From: JAEVLT01 sp964484065
GTDB lineage: Bacteria; Bacillota; Bacilli; Bacillales; Cytobacillaceae
Length of the DNA stretch: 64,000 bases
Assembly: GCA_964484065.1 (NCBI GenBank)
Contig: CAZAEW010000006.1
Coordinates: forward strand, 33,606 to 97,605
Direction of reading: 5' to 3'
The translations under genes and the position numbers were made by a program. Positions within the stretch are counted from its first letter, which is position 1, and each line of letters starts with the position of its first letter. The notes under the pieces are model-generated. The model had not been told where the DNA came from and made no database searches. It worked only from the letters and a program-made list of their open reading frames with translations. Below, in pieces: positions 34,134 to 43,791 of the stretch.

Positions 34134-36229
34134 AAACGGAAAAAATATATGACACGCAGTGCCCCTATTGCAGTGTCCAATGTAAGATGCAATTAATCGA
34201 GCAAACGGCCGATGAAAGAAATAAATATAAGGCTGTTGGTAAAGAGAACCCTGCTTCACAAGGACGTCTTTGTGTAAAAGGTATGAATGCCCATCAGCAT
34301 GCGCTGCATCAAGATCGCTTAAAATACCCGTTAATAAAAGTAAACGGAGAATTTATCCGCACTTCATGGGAAGATGCATTAAAAATTATCAAAGAAAATT
34401 TTATGAGAATTCAATCTGAAGATGGGTGTGATGCAATTGGTGTATACGGAAGTGCTTCGATTACCAATGAAGAAGCTTACTTGTTAGGTAAATTCGCACG
34501 TGTTGCATTGAAAACAAAACATATTGATTATAATGGTCGGTTTTGTATGTCTGCAGCAGCTGCAGCTGCAAATCAAGTATTTGGTTTGGATCGAGGATTT
34601 ACGAATAGCTTGTCAGAAATTCCCTTGACCCAATGTATCATTTTCGCTGGAACGAATATTGCTGAATGTCAGCCGACCCTCATACCCTATTTTAAAAAAG
34701 CAAAATCGAACGGTGCTTTTATTATTGCGATTGATCCGCGTGAAACGCCGACGGTAAAAATGGCAGATCTGCATTTAAAAATCAAGCCAGGAACCGATGC
34801 GGCATTAGCGAACGGACTTTTAAAGATTATTTTTGAAAAAAATTACGTTGATGAATCCTTTATTCGAGAACGGGTAAACGGGTTTCAAGAAGTGCAGGAA
34901 CACGTTTCTGCCCTCAAACTCACTGAAATTGAAGCTATCACTGGCATTCCTGTTGAGCAAATTGAGCGTGCAGCAGAGAAGTTCGGTGCATCGGAAACAG
35001 GAATGATTTTTACTGCAAGAGGAGTTGAACAGCAAACGGACGGTTCATTTGCTGTTCGTAACTTCCTGAACATTCTGCTTTCAACTGGAAAGATAGGAAA
35101 GCCCTATTGTGGGTATGGGGCGATAAGCGGACAAGGGAATGGGCAGGGTGCAAGGGAACACGGTCAAAAAGCGGATCAGCTGCCTGGTTACCGTTCCATT
35201 GAGAATGAAAAACATCGAGCTTATATTGCAAATGTATGGGGAATCGAACCAGACGCTTTACCGAGGGCAGGAGTTTCTGCTTTTGAAATGATTAAAAAAA
35301 TGGCAGCAGGTGAAATTACCGGAATGTTTTTAATGTGTTCAAATCCGGTTGTTTCAAACCCAAATGCAGTATTTGTCAGAAAGGCTCTCGAAAAGCTAAA
35401 GTTTTTTGTTGCAGTCGATTTGTTTGTTTCTGAAACAGCTGAATTGGCTGATGTAATCCTTCCTGCAACCTCTTATTTAGAGAATGAAGGAACAATGACG
35501 AATCTTGAGGGGCGGGTTACCTTAAGAGAAGCAAGCATGCCACCCTATGGAGAGGCAAGGCATGACTGGCAGATAATTTGCGACATTGCGCAAGGCTTAG
35601 GGAAAGGTAACTATTTTTCCTTTTCATCGGCTAAGGAAATTTTTACTGAATTAAGAGAAGCGAGCCGGGGAGGAACAGCTGATTATTTTGGAATCACCTA
35701 TGAAAGGCTGAAACAAGGGTGTGGAATTTTATGGCCGTGTCCTGTACCTGAGCATCCAGGGACGGAAAGGCTGTTTGAGAAATCCTTTGCCCATCCTGAC
35801 GGAAAAGCCATTATGACAGCTGTTTCGAATATCCCCTCTGTGCCAAAGGACCAACCCTCGGAAGAATTTCCTCTCTATTTAACAACGGGAAGAGTGCTGT
35901 CGCATTACCTAACAGGTGTCCAGACTAGAAAAAGTCCCTCATTGCTGGCAAGACAGCATGAATCTTTTGCAGAAATCCACCCGGAAACGGCGCAGAAATT
36001 TGGCATTCAAAACAACATTCCCGTGAAAATTACGTCGAGGCAAGGAAGCATTGTGGTTAGATGTAAATATTCAAATACCATACGACAGGATACGATCTTT
36101 GTACCGTTTCATTGGGGTGAATCGCAAAATATCAATCAACTTGTTTCCGATCAATTGGACCCGATCTGTAAAATGCCGGGATTTAAAGTGAGTGCTGTGA
36201 AAATTAGCCAGGTTGAACTGGCTGAATAA
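34100..36229 (+). CDS. nasC: Assimilatory nitrate reductase, catalytic subunit
   Basis: Molybdopterin enzyme reducing nitrate to nitrite in the cytoplasm. An N-terminal [4Fe-4S] site CPYCSVQCKMQL...GRLCVKG (about 18-63) is followed by the MPT domains: GSASITNEEAYLLGKFARV, DYNGRFCMSAAAAAANQVFG, AGTNIAECQPTLIPYF, ISGQGNGQGAREHGQKADQLPGY and the C-terminal LYLTTGRVLSHYLTGVQTRK. It matches B. subtilis NasC closely throughout and has its length (about 709). It overlaps the transporter end by 34 bases. GAGGAG fits the ATG at 34100, but 34088 is also possible. No NasB-type flavoprotein partner lies in this locus. Confidence 0.93.
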   Translation: MGINAIRCEFLETEKIYDTQCPYCSVQCKMQLIEQTADERNKYKAVGKENPASQGRLCVKGMNAHQHALHQDRLKYPLIKVNGEFIRTSWEDALKIIKENFMRIQSEDGCDAIGVYGSASITNEEAYLLGKFARVALKTKHIDYNGRFCMSAAAAAANQVFGLDRGFTNSLSEIPLTQCIIFAGTNIAECQPTLIPYFKKAKSNGAFIIAIDPRETPTVKMADLHLKIKPGTDAALANGLLKIIFEKNYVDESFIRERVNGFQEVQEHVSALKLTEIEAITGIPVEQIERAAEKFGASETGMIFTARGVEQQTDGSFAVRNFLNILLSTGKIGKPYCGYGAISGQGNGQGAREHGQKADQLPGYRSIENEKHRAYIANVWGIEPDALPRAGVSAFEMIKKMAAGEITGMFLMCSNPVVSNPNAVFVRKALEKLKFFVAVDLFVSETAELADVILPATSYLENEGTMTNLEGRVTLREASMPPYGEARHDWQIICDIAQGLGKGNYFSFSSAKEIFTELREASRGGTADYFGITYERLKQGCGILWPCPVPEHPGTERLFEKSFAHPDGKAIMTAVSNIPSVPKDQPSEEFPLYLTTGRVLSHYLTGVQTRKSPSLLARQHESFAEIHPETAQKFGIQNNIPVKITSRQGSIVVRCKYSNTIRQDTIFVPFHWGESQNINQLVSDQLDPICKMPGFKVSAVKISQVELAE

Positions 36230-36343
36230 AAATAGATCACCATTAAAAATTATATGTAAGAAAATCTGCCGATGAGCAAATGGAAAATTCTGATATATGG
36301 TAAATTACTTTCACAGGGAAGAAAGTAAAGGAGAGGACTCTGA

Positions 36344-38758
36344 TTGAATAAGAAAAAATTAGTTCTTGTTGGCAACGGAATGGCTGGTGTCAGAACCATC
36401 GAAGAAATCCTCAGCTTATCAAAGGAAGAGTTTGAGATTACCATTTTCGGAAGTGAATTGCATCCGAATTATAATAGAATTTTATTATCAAAGGTTTTGC
36501 AGGGGGATACTGATGTAAAAGATATTACACTTAATGATTGGGATTGGTATAACGAACACAATATTCAGTTACATGTTGGGGAAACGGTGGCAGGCATAGA
36601 TCCCTTTAGTAAAAAGATCTCAACGGATAAAGGTCGAAGCGAGTCATTTGATAACTTGATTATTGCAACAGGGTCAAACCCGTTTATCCTTCCGATTCCT
36701 GGCACGGACAAAATAGGCGTGACTGCTTTCCGTAATATTAAAGATACGGACGAAATGTTAAAAGCATCACAAAAGCACCGCAAGGCAGCTGTGATTGGCG
36801 GAGGATTATTAGGGTTGGAGGCAGCCCGGGGTCTATTAAATTTAGGGATGGAAGTAACGGTCATTCATCTTGCTCCCTTCCTAATGGAACGTCAATTGGA
36901 CCGTGATGCGGGAATGCTTCTGCAGAAAGAATTAGAGAAACAAGGAATGAGATTTTTATTAGAAAAACAAACAACTGAGATTTTGGGTAATGACCGTGTA
37001 AAAGGTTTAAGATTTCAGGATGGAACCGAATTGGAGACTGACTTCGTCGTGATGGCAGTTGGTATCAGACCAAATGTGCAGTTGGCAAAAGAATGCGGTA
37101 TTTCTGTAAATCGGGGGATAGTTGTTAATGACTATCTGCAAACATCGATTCCCCATATCTATGCGGTCGGAGAATGTGCGGAACATAATGGAACAGTATA
37201 CGGTTTGGTGGCACCTTTATATGAGCAATGTCAGGTTTTAGCAAAAAGTATTTTAGGAGTAAAAGGAGTTAAGTATGAAGGATCTTTAACATCGACGAAG
37301 CTGAAAGTGTCTGGAGTAGACGTTTTTTCTGCTGGAGATTTTTCAGAGGATGGGGAAAAGAAAGCCATTAAAGTGTTCGATGAGCAGCACAGAATTTATA
37401 AAAAAATTGTCATGAAGGGCAGCAAAATAGTTGGGGCCGTTTTATTTGGTGACAGCCGTGAAGGCAGCCGTTTATTATCGTTGATTCAAGGGCAGTCGGA
37501 TATTTCAGATGCGGTTAAAGTTACCATTTTTCAGTCTGAGGGCGAAATAGCACGAGAAGGCTTGACGGACCAAATGAGTTTCGAAGATATTATTTGCGGC
37601 TGCAATGGGGTTTCAAAGGGGAAAATTTTACAGGCTATCCAAGAGAAAGGCTGTACTTCTTTGGATGCGATTAAGGGATGCACAGGCGCATCCCGATCTT
37701 GCGGGGGATGTAAACCGCTGGTTGCAGAGTTGCTGGAAATGACAGTTGGAGCAAAGGCTGAGGGAATTTCTAAAAAGGAAGCCATTTGCGGTTGTACAAT
37801 GTTATCCAGGGATGAAGTAGTTACAGAAATTCGAATGAAAGGATTAACGAGTACAAGAGAAGTTTTCCGTGTACTTAACTGGGGTACTGAGGAAGGCTGC
37901 TCCAAGTGCCGTCCGGCGCTTAACTATTATTTAGGAATGATCAACCCCATTCAATATATGGATGAAATAGAATCTCGCTTTGTCAATGAACGGATGCATG
38001 CCAATATTCAAAAAGATGGCACTTATTCAGTTGTTCCCAGAATGTATGGCGGAGTCACGAATTCACGAGAATTACGCCGAATTGCAGACGTAGCGGATAA
38101 GTATAAAATCCCATTAATAAAAGTAACAGGAGGTCAGCGGATTGATCTGTTAGGCGTTAAAAAAGAGGATTTGCCAAAGGTATGGGAGGAGTTAGATATG
38201 CCGTCCGGACACGCATATGGCAAATCTCTCAGAACCGTTAAAACCTGTGTTGGGGAACAGTTTTGCCGGTTTGGAACTCAAGATTCAATTGGACTGGGAA
38301 TTAAGTTGGAGAAAAAGTTTGAAGGACTATGGACCCCGCATAAGGTAAAAATGGCAGTATCCGCTTGCCCAAGAAGCTGCGCGGAGTCCGGTTTTAAAGA
38401 TATTGGTTTCATAGGAATTGATGGAGGCTGGGAGATTTATGTAGGCGGGAATGGCGGAAACCAAGTAAGAGGCGGTGACTTGTTAGATAAAGTCAAAACG
38501 GATGAAGAAGTAATTGAAATAACTGGAGCTTATCTTCAATATTACCGGGAAACGGCCAATTATTTAGAACGGACATCCAAATGGATTGAACGTGTTGGTT
38601 TGGAACATGTGAAATTGGTACTTGATGACAAAGAAAAGCGGAAAGAATTAAATATACGAATGGAAGAAGCATTATCTTTTTACAAGGATCCTTGGAAAGA
38701 ATTAATTAAGAATAAAGATATCCAAAAACAGTTATTTGAGAACTATGTTTTTATCTGA
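36344..38758 (+). CDS. nasD: Assimilatory nitrite reductase [NAD(P)H], large subunit
   Basis: Reduces nitrite to ammonium. The 804 residues hold an FAD/NAD-binding domain (GNGMAGVRTIEEIL at the start, AVIGGGLLGLEAARGLLNLGMEVTV split across about 148-172). A BFD-like [2Fe-2S] site follows (CGCNGVSKGKIL...CTGASRSCGGCKP, about 415-465), with a second Cys cluster (CGCTMLSRDEV...GCSKCRPALNYYLG). The siroheme/[4Fe-4S] domain has TCVGEQFCRFG (about 640) and ACPRSCAESGFKDIGF (about 678). Start is TTG 36344 with AAAGGAGAGG upstream. It is followed after 20 bases by the small subunit. Confidence 0.94.
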   Translation: MNKKKLVLVGNGMAGVRTIEEILSLSKEEFEITIFGSELHPNYNRILLSKVLQGDTDVKDITLNDWDWYNEHNIQLHVGETVAGIDPFSKKISTDKGRSESFDNLIIATGSNPFILPIPGTDKIGVTAFRNIKDTDEMLKASQKHRKAAVIGGGLLGLEAARGLLNLGMEVTVIHLAPFLMERQLDRDAGMLLQKELEKQGMRFLLEKQTTEILGNDRVKGLRFQDGTELETDFVVMAVGIRPNVQLAKECGISVNRGIVVNDYLQTSIPHIYAVGECAEHNGTVYGLVAPLYEQCQVLAKSILGVKGVKYEGSLTSTKLKVSGVDVFSAGDFSEDGEKKAIKVFDEQHRIYKKIVMKGSKIVGAVLFGDSREGSRLLSLIQGQSDISDAVKVTIFQSEGEIAREGLTDQMSFEDIICGCNGVSKGKILQAIQEKGCTSLDAIKGCTGASRSCGGCKPLVAELLEMTVGAKAEGISKKEAICGCTMLSRDEVVTEIRMKGLTSTREVFRVLNWGTEEGCSKCRPALNYYLGMINPIQYMDEIESRFVNERMHANIQKDGTYSVVPRMYGGVTNSRELRRIADVADKYKIPLIKVTGGQRIDLLGVKKEDLPKVWEELDMPSGHAYGKSLRTVKTCVGEQFCRFGTQDSIGLGIKLEKKFEGLWTPHKVKMAVSACPRSCAESGFKDIGFIGIDGGWEIYVGGNGGNQVRGGDLLDKVKTDEEVIEITGAYLQYYRETANYLERTSKWIERVGLEHVKLVLDDKEKRKELNIRMEEALSFYKDPWKELIKNKDIQKQLFENYVFI

Positions 38759-38778
38759 ATAATAAAGGAGACTTTTGT

Positions 38779-39102
38779 ATGGTAAAGCCAAGTTTAACAA
38801 GGCTTCCAATTGGCGCTTTCCATGACTTGAACGAGCGGCTGGGAAAAACAATTCTTGTGGGAGATCAAGAAATAGCCGTATTTAAATTATCTAATGGAAG
38901 AATTAGGGCAATTGAAAACCGTTGTCCTCACAAAGGGGGAGTACTTGCTGAAGGAATGATAAGCGGCGATTTCGTGTTTTGTCCGATGCATGATTGGAAA
39001 ATTTCCTTAGAGGATGGGAGAGTGCAAGATCCGGACACAGGCTGCGTTAAATCTTATCAGGTCGAAATTGAAGGAGATGAAATGTTTCTCTTGGTTGATT
39101 AA
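38779..39102 (+). CDS. nasE: Nitrite reductase small subunit, Rieske-like
   Basis: NirD-type subunit, 107 residues, that partners the siroheme nitrite reductase. It retains true Rieske ligands: CPHKGG (about 51-56) and CPMHDWKI (about 71-78), the Cys-His pairs for a [2Fe-2S] cluster. AAAGGAG precedes the ATG. Last gene of the nas operon, with a hairpin about 30 bases after the stop. Confidence 0.93.
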   Translation: MVKPSLTRLPIGAFHDLNERLGKTILVGDQEIAVFKLSNGRIRAIENRCPHKGGVLAEGMISGDFVFCPMHDWKISLEDGRVQDPDTGCVKSYQVEIEGDEMFLLVD

Positions 39103-39132
39103 AGAGAACATCTTTAATGGTTAAAATCTTTA

Positions 39133-39162
39133 ATGGGACTGTTCAGTCCTTTTTCTTTTTTT
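39133..39162 (+). terminator. Terminator after the nas operon
   Basis: GGGACTG / CAGTCC short hairpin followed by TTTTTCTTTTTTT. Confidence 0.75.
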
Positions 39163-39283
39163 ATCAACTAACATTCGCATGGATAGCTGCTGCAACATCT
39201 GTACAGGGATTGGAAAAGATCGCTATAATAAAAGAAGGTGATAATGATTTGATAAAAGATCTTTTGGGAATGGAGATATGGTG

Positions 39284-39760
39284 ATGAACTATCGAATCAT
39301 TCAGAAGAAAGCATTTAAGGTCATTGGAACGAAAATGGAAGTTTCTGCTAAAAATGAAGATCATCACAGAATGATTGCGGATTTTTGGAATCGTTGCAAT
39401 GGCGATGGAACATGTGAAAAAATCAGCTCCATCGATCCAACCGAAAATTTACTCGGCATAAGCTTTGATTTTGATGAAAATAAACAATTTTCCTACATGA
39501 TTGCGATAGAGGATGTCAATCATGTATCAAGTACTGATTTTACAGTAAAAGAAGTACCCGCATCCTCCTGGGCAGTTTTTCCTTCAATTGGACCAATGCC
39601 TGAAGCGATAGCTGTTTTACTTACAAAAATCTACCAGGAATGGTTTCCGGCTGCGGACATTAAACAGGCGGACGGACCCGTAATCGAAGTTTATTTTCCC
39701 GGTGATCCATCTGCTTCTGACTATAAATGTGAGGTTTGGATACCGATAATAACTATTTGA
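39284..39760 (+). CDS. GyrI-like small-molecule-binding domain protein
   Basis: Stand-alone effector-binding domain (AraC_E/GyrI-like SHS2 fold), 158 residues. Recognisable patterns are NYRIIQKKAFKVIGTKMEVS at the start, WAVFPSIGPMPEAIAVLLTKIYQEWFP (split over about 105-131) and the acidic VIEVYFPG near the end. No HTH is present, so it is not itself a DNA-binding regulator. Such proteins bind or hydrolyse small toxic compounds. ATG 39284 is spaced correctly from GGAGA; the ATG at 39278 is too close. Confidence 0.8.
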   Translation: MNYRIIQKKAFKVIGTKMEVSAKNEDHHRMIADFWNRCNGDGTCEKISSIDPTENLLGISFDFDENKQFSYMIAIEDVNHVSSTDFTVKEVPASSWAVFPSIGPMPEAIAVLLTKIYQEWFPAADIKQADGPVIEVYFPGDPSASDYKCEVWIPIITI

Positions 39761-39765
39761 TGATC

Positions 39766-39822
39766 AGATACGAAAGGGTAGTTTATTGCTCTATCTTTCC
39801 TTTTGTATCTTGCACTTTTTGG
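39766..39822 (+). terminator. Likely terminator after the GyrI-like gene
   Basis: GATACGAAAGG pairs imperfectly with CCTTTTGTATC around an AT-rich loop, followed by TTGCACTTTTT. Confidence 0.5.
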
Positions 39823-39835
39823 AGTTGAATAGATT

Positions 39836-40432
39836 TTGAGCCGTTTATTTGCGAAAACGTATGATTATTTTATGAGACCATTAGAAAAAAATAAATTTAA
39901 AAAAATTCGTAAGGAACTTTTGTCTAAGGCGCATGGCTGCGTTCTTGAAATCGGTGCCGGGACTGGCATAAATTTTCCACTGTATGATTCAGTGGAAAAA
40001 GTAGTGGCCATTGAGCCGAGTTCATTCATGATTGCACGTTCGCAATCAAAGGTTGGAAGATCTCATGTTCCAATTGAGTTGGTTTGTGCGAGCGCAGAGG
40101 AACTGCCGTTTGCGGACCATTCTTTTGATACGGTAGTGGCAACACTCGTTTTTTGTACAATTTCCAACCCGGAAAAAGCACTTGATGAGATAAAGCGAGT
40201 TTGTAAGCCTGATGGAAGAATTCTTCTGTTTGAGCATGTCAAAATGGAAAACCGATTCTTAGCCCAGCTGCAGAACTGGATGACTCCGGCTTGGAAAAAA
40301 ATCTGTGACGGGTGCTGTCTGAATCGCGATACACTTCATCTATTAAGGAATCACCAACTCTCCCTTGTGGATGTGGAAGACTATTATAATGGCTTATTTG
40401 TAGCGGTGGAGGCTGCTATGGAAAAGAAATGA
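39836..40432 (+). CDS. Class I SAM-dependent methyltransferase
   Basis: Small methyltransferase of 198 residues. Motif I is VLEIGAGTGINFPLY (about 36-50), followed by the acidic VVAIEPSSFM, motif II ASAEELPFADHSFDTVVATLVFC (split over about 84-106) and a post-motif KRVCKPDGRILLFEHV. This layout is close to the UbiE/Methyltransf_11 group, with a C-terminal helix pair. The substrate is not evident. The start is TTG 39836 with GGAG 11 bases upstream; no better start is available. Not obviously co-transcribed with its neighbours. Confidence 0.82.
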   Translation: MSRLFAKTYDYFMRPLEKNKFKKIRKELLSKAHGCVLEIGAGTGINFPLYDSVEKVVAIEPSSFMIARSQSKVGRSHVPIELVCASAEELPFADHSFDTVVATLVFCTISNPEKALDEIKRVCKPDGRILLFEHVKMENRFLAQLQNWMTPAWKKICDGCCLNRDTLHLLRNHQLSLVDVEDYYNGLFVAVEAAMEKK

Positions 40433-40540
40433 TGTCGCGGCATACAGCAGCTTCCCCCATTTAAGGTGAAAGCGTAATAATCTTAAAAGGGGAGAGCAAG
40501 CTTTTTTGGTTAATTCCAATTTCAAAAAGAAGGGGTAATA

Positions 40541-40849
40541 ATGACTGTACCATTAATCATTATCGGCTTGTTTATTGTCTTAGGAGTGATCTTCTCGAGT
40601 GGTAAAGGCGCCTTTTTAATTGCAGGCTACAACACTTTGCCGAAGGAAGAAAAGGAGAAGTACGATACTGCATCACTTTGTAAGTTTATGGGGAAAATGA
40701 TGTTTGGCATTTCATTCTGCCTTTTGCTTTGGGTGCTGAGTGATGCCCTTAAAATCAAATGGCTGTTCACCATTGGTCTTATTGCTTTTTTTTGCATCAT
40801 CGCCTTTACTCTTGTTTATGCCAATACGGGCAATCGTTTTAAAAAATAG
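40541..40849 (+). CDS. DUF3784 small membrane protein
   Basis: A 102-residue membrane protein with three hydrophobic segments (about 3-20, 52-68, 72-94) and a conserved-looking cytoplasmic loop YNTLPKEEKEKYDTASLCKF. This loop is typical of DUF3784 proteins. AGAAGGGG lies before the ATG. Function unknown. Confidence 0.82.
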   Translation: MTVPLIIIGLFIVLGVIFSSGKGAFLIAGYNTLPKEEKEKYDTASLCKFMGKMMFGISFCLLLWVLSDALKIKWLFTIGLIAFFCIIAFTLVYANTGNRFKK

Positions 40850-40878
40850 TCCATAAAAATGGGAGGCTGTTTTCTTCG

Positions 40879-41112
40879 GACAAGGAAGGCAAAATCACAT
40901 CATTGCTGCCCGAAGTTTGGGCATCTTCAGACAGAGGGGATCAAAATCACAACATTGCTGTCTGAAGTTTNNNNNNNNNNNNNNNNNNNNNNNNNNNNNN
41001 NNNNNNNNNNNNNNNNNNNNNNNNNNNNNNNNNNNNNNNNNNNNNNNNNNNNNNNNNNNNNNNNNNNNNNCATTGCTGTCTGAAGTTTTGGCATTTTCAG
41101 ACCAAGAATTTT
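40879..41112. repeat. Structured tandem repeat, 52-bp period, spanning a 100-N gap
   Basis: CATTGCTG recurs at 40901, 40953 and again at 41071 after the gap (40971-41070). The two intact starts give a unit of 52 bases. Each unit can fold: GCCC-GAAGTTT-GGGC in the first, GTCTGAA / TTCAGAC in the last. The gap is a conventional 100 N, so copy number is unknown. Flanks 40850-40878 and 41113-41287 hold no gene. Confidence 0.7.
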
Positions 41113-41287
41113 TATGCTAATTCAATTGCTGATTTTCGTAAAAGAACAGCGTTAATTCTGTTGATAATTCAGTTGTGTATTTTAATTTACTACTCGATAA
41201 CTGAACTGCTTACTGATCAGGGTTATTTTTACCGAATTCTTACATTCCGAAAATCAGAATGAGTGTTGCTCACGCTCCATTGCCGGC

Positions 41288-42388
41288 CTATGACTGTGAT
41301 TTCCACCATGGTGAATCATAATTGAACTCTCCATTTATAGGAATCGTTTCTCCAATTTTCGGAGCTAATATACTTACTCCTGATTTTTCAGCCTCTGTCA
41401 GTGCCCTCTCCATAGGTTCTGTCCACCCATGATAAGCAAGGGTAAATGCCCCCCAATGAATTAGCATCATGCGCTTGCCATTAACATCTAAATGAGCCTT
41501 AACAGATTGTTCGGGTGTCATATGAACCCAAGACCAGCGCCTGTCATATTGACCGCCTTCCATTAAAGTAATATCAAAAGGTCCGTACTTATTTCCAATT
41601 TCCATAAAGTGAGCATCATAACCGCCATCCCCGCTTGTATAGAAACGGGTCTGTTTGCCGAGTATGACCCAGCCGCCCCAGAGAGTCGTATCTCGATTAA
41701 AAATTCCTCTTCCAGAGAAGTGTTTCGATGGGGTAAATGCCAAAGTTAACCCTTGAAATTCTTTTTCATCCCACCAATTAAATTCTGTAATCTTTTCTTC
41801 CGCAACTCCCCACCGTATTAAGTGGGATTTTACACCAAGAGGCACAAAGAAATGATTGACCTTGCTCCTTAATTTTCTTATGGACGGATAGTCCAAGTGA
41901 TCGTAGTGATCATGTGTAATCAAGACAGCATCAATCTGCGGCATTTCATCAATAAGAGGCAGCAGATCTTCACTGTAACGTTTGCTTCCTGCAAAAGAGA
42001 CGGGTGAAGCAATTGGGCCAAGCATTGGGTCTACGAGTATCTTTTTATCATCAATACAAAGCAAAAACGCAGAATGTCCAAACCAAGTTAAGCCATTCTC
42101 CCCGCTTTGAATTTTGTTCCAGTCAATCACAGAAACTGGAATTGGAGCAGACGGATTGCGCTCGGCATCACCAGAAAAATGATCCCAAATCATGGAAAGA
42201 AAATCGGCTGCACTCATCTTCATCTTAGTTGGCACCTGATTGACAAACTTACCATTAACATAATTATCCATGCAGCTGAATTCCTCTATTTGTTGCTTTC
42301 GCGGATTGCAGCCGAATACTGGATGCAGGCTTATAAACATCAAAATGGCAACACATACGACACCTAAAAAAAAGAATAAATAAATCAT
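41288..42388 (-). CDS. MBL-fold metallo-hydrolase, NAPE-PLD/RomA-like, membrane-anchored
   Basis: Metallo-beta-lactamase-fold hydrolase of 366 residues. One N-terminal membrane helix (about 2-22). The fold begins at LTWFGHSAFLL (about 99-109), with zinc motif THDHYDHLDY (about 157-166), TPSKHFSGR (about 213-221), YTSGDGGYDAHF and LIHWGAFTLAYHGW supplying later His/Asp ligands. This set matches the NAPE-phospholipase D-like/UlaG-like proteins found in many Bacilli. Natural substrate unknown; lipid or phosphodiester cleavage is inferred from the family. Confidence 0.87.
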   Translation of the reverse strand: MIYLFFFLGVVCVAILMFISLHPVFGCNPRKQQIEEFSCMDNYVNGKFVNQVPTKMKMSAADFLSMIWDHFSGDAERNPSAPIPVSVIDWNKIQSGENGLTWFGHSAFLLCIDDKKILVDPMLGPIASPVSFAGSKRYSEDLLPLIDEMPQIDAVLITHDHYDHLDYPSIRKLRSKVNHFFVPLGVKSHLIRWGVAEEKITEFNWWDEKEFQGLTLAFTPSKHFSGRGIFNRDTTLWGGWVILGKQTRFYTSGDGGYDAHFMEIGNKYGPFDITLMEGGQYDRRWSWVHMTPEQSVKAHLDVNGKRMMLIHWGAFTLAYHGWTEPMERALTEAEKSGVSILAPKIGETIPINGEFNYDSPWWKSQS

Positions 42389-42602
42389 CTTTGCTCACTA
42401 GTCCTTCACATTTTCTTATCATTACCAATATTCTCAAATCAAACATCATCATTTAATTTTACAGTCTATGGATCAATATCTCCAACCATTTTTTATGCAG
42501 GATTATGTATCAGGGGAAACATCAGTTATTTAAGGATTCGAATAAGGACATTCTTAGTCAGAATAGGATATGAGAGCGAAATGATTCCAAGGAGGTTTGG
42601 TG

Positions 42603-43680
42603 ATGAAGGAAGTCAACGGCGGTCATTTGGAAAAACCAAATCTGATGACGAGAAGTCTTCTGCCTGAAAATCAGGAAGCGCCGATTCACTTTCTGTAAAG
42701 TTCTGTAACACCTTCTGAATACTTTTATCGAAGAAATCATCATCTTTATCCAAAATTGCCTTTGGAAAATTACCTTCTTCCGATAGAAGGGAGAGTAAAG
42801 AAGCCGTTCACTTTCTCATATCAAGAGATTTCCAGTATGCCGGCAAAAATGATCAAGGTCGTCATGGAGTGTTCGGGTAATAAGCGCGCCTCTTTTCGTC
42901 CCAAAGTATTTGGGGAACAATGGGAAGAAGGAGCAATTAACCAATCTTGGTGGAAAGGTGTACCATAGCAAACACTTTTTCATTATACCGGACTGGAACC
43001 TTCTGCCAAAGAAGCAGTATTTATCGGGTATGATTTTGGAGGACGTAAGGATTTAAATGAAACGTTTCATTTTGCGAGAAGTCTTCCGATTTCCAAAGCA
43101 GTACATCCTGATACAATTCTAGCTTATGAACTTAACGGCCAGCCGATTCCATTTCAGCATGGATACCCGTTAAGACTGATCACTCCTCAGTGGTACGCTA
43201 TGGCGTCTGTAAAGTGGCTTAAAAAGATTGTGTTCATCAACGGGTCTTTTCAAGGGCCTTTTCAAACAATAGATTATGTGTATTATCCAGATGAAGTGAA
43301 CAAATTCAGAAGTTTTCCCGTGACGACTATGAATGTGAACTCAACCATAAAGCAGCCGATTGACCAATCTATATTAAAGCAAGGTACGCATGTAATCAAC
43401 GGAATTACATGGACAGGCGAAGGGGAGCTTGAAAAAATTGAGTTGAGTTTCGATCAGGGGCGTACCTGGCAATCTGTTTCATTTAGACAGAAACCATCGA
43501 ACAAATATGGGTGGGTAAATTGGGGGTTTCAAATGTCAGGCGGATCAAAAAGGGATTTCCTCGATATGGTCGAGAGCGACGGATTCAATGTGACGAACCC
43601 AACCGCTTCAGGCCTTTTGGAATCGAAAGGGGTATGGATACAATGCAGTTTGCAAAGTCAATGTAAAAATAGAAAAGTAA
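42603..43680 (+). pseudogene. Decayed molybdopterin sulfite oxidase-like gene
   Basis: The reading starts MKEVNGGHLEKPNLMTRSL behind AAGGAGG and follows the sulfite oxidase family along its whole length: NQEAPIHFL, PSEYFYRRNHHLYP, MECSGNKRASFRPKVFGEQWEEGA, SLPISKAVHPDTILAYELNG, GYPLRLITPQWYAMASVKW and finally AFWNRKGYGYNAVCKV. It is broken by in-frame TAA at 42696, TAG at 42966, a +1 frameshift near 43530 and TGA at 43591. Four separate lesions make sequencing error unlikely. An intact copy would use a molybdopterin cofactor at the conserved Cys of MECSGNKR. The remaining fragments are not expected to make active enzyme. Confidence 0.87.
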
Positions 43681-43791
43681 ATATAGGGACGGTTGTTGAA
43701 CTTGTTCATTCCTTCGATGGGAATTATTTATTAGACTTGCTGAAGGAATAAACTAAGATATTGCAATGAACCGTCCCCAGAGTTGCCTCTT

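Noticed and set aside
40879..41112. CRISPR array
   Set aside because: The whole 52-bp unit is conserved between copies, with no unique spacers, and no cas genes are present.
43531..43751. C-terminal part of the open frame following the sulfite oxidase remnant
   Set aside because: Homology continues in the +1 frame to 43680; the longer frame after 43530 is an accident of the frameshift.
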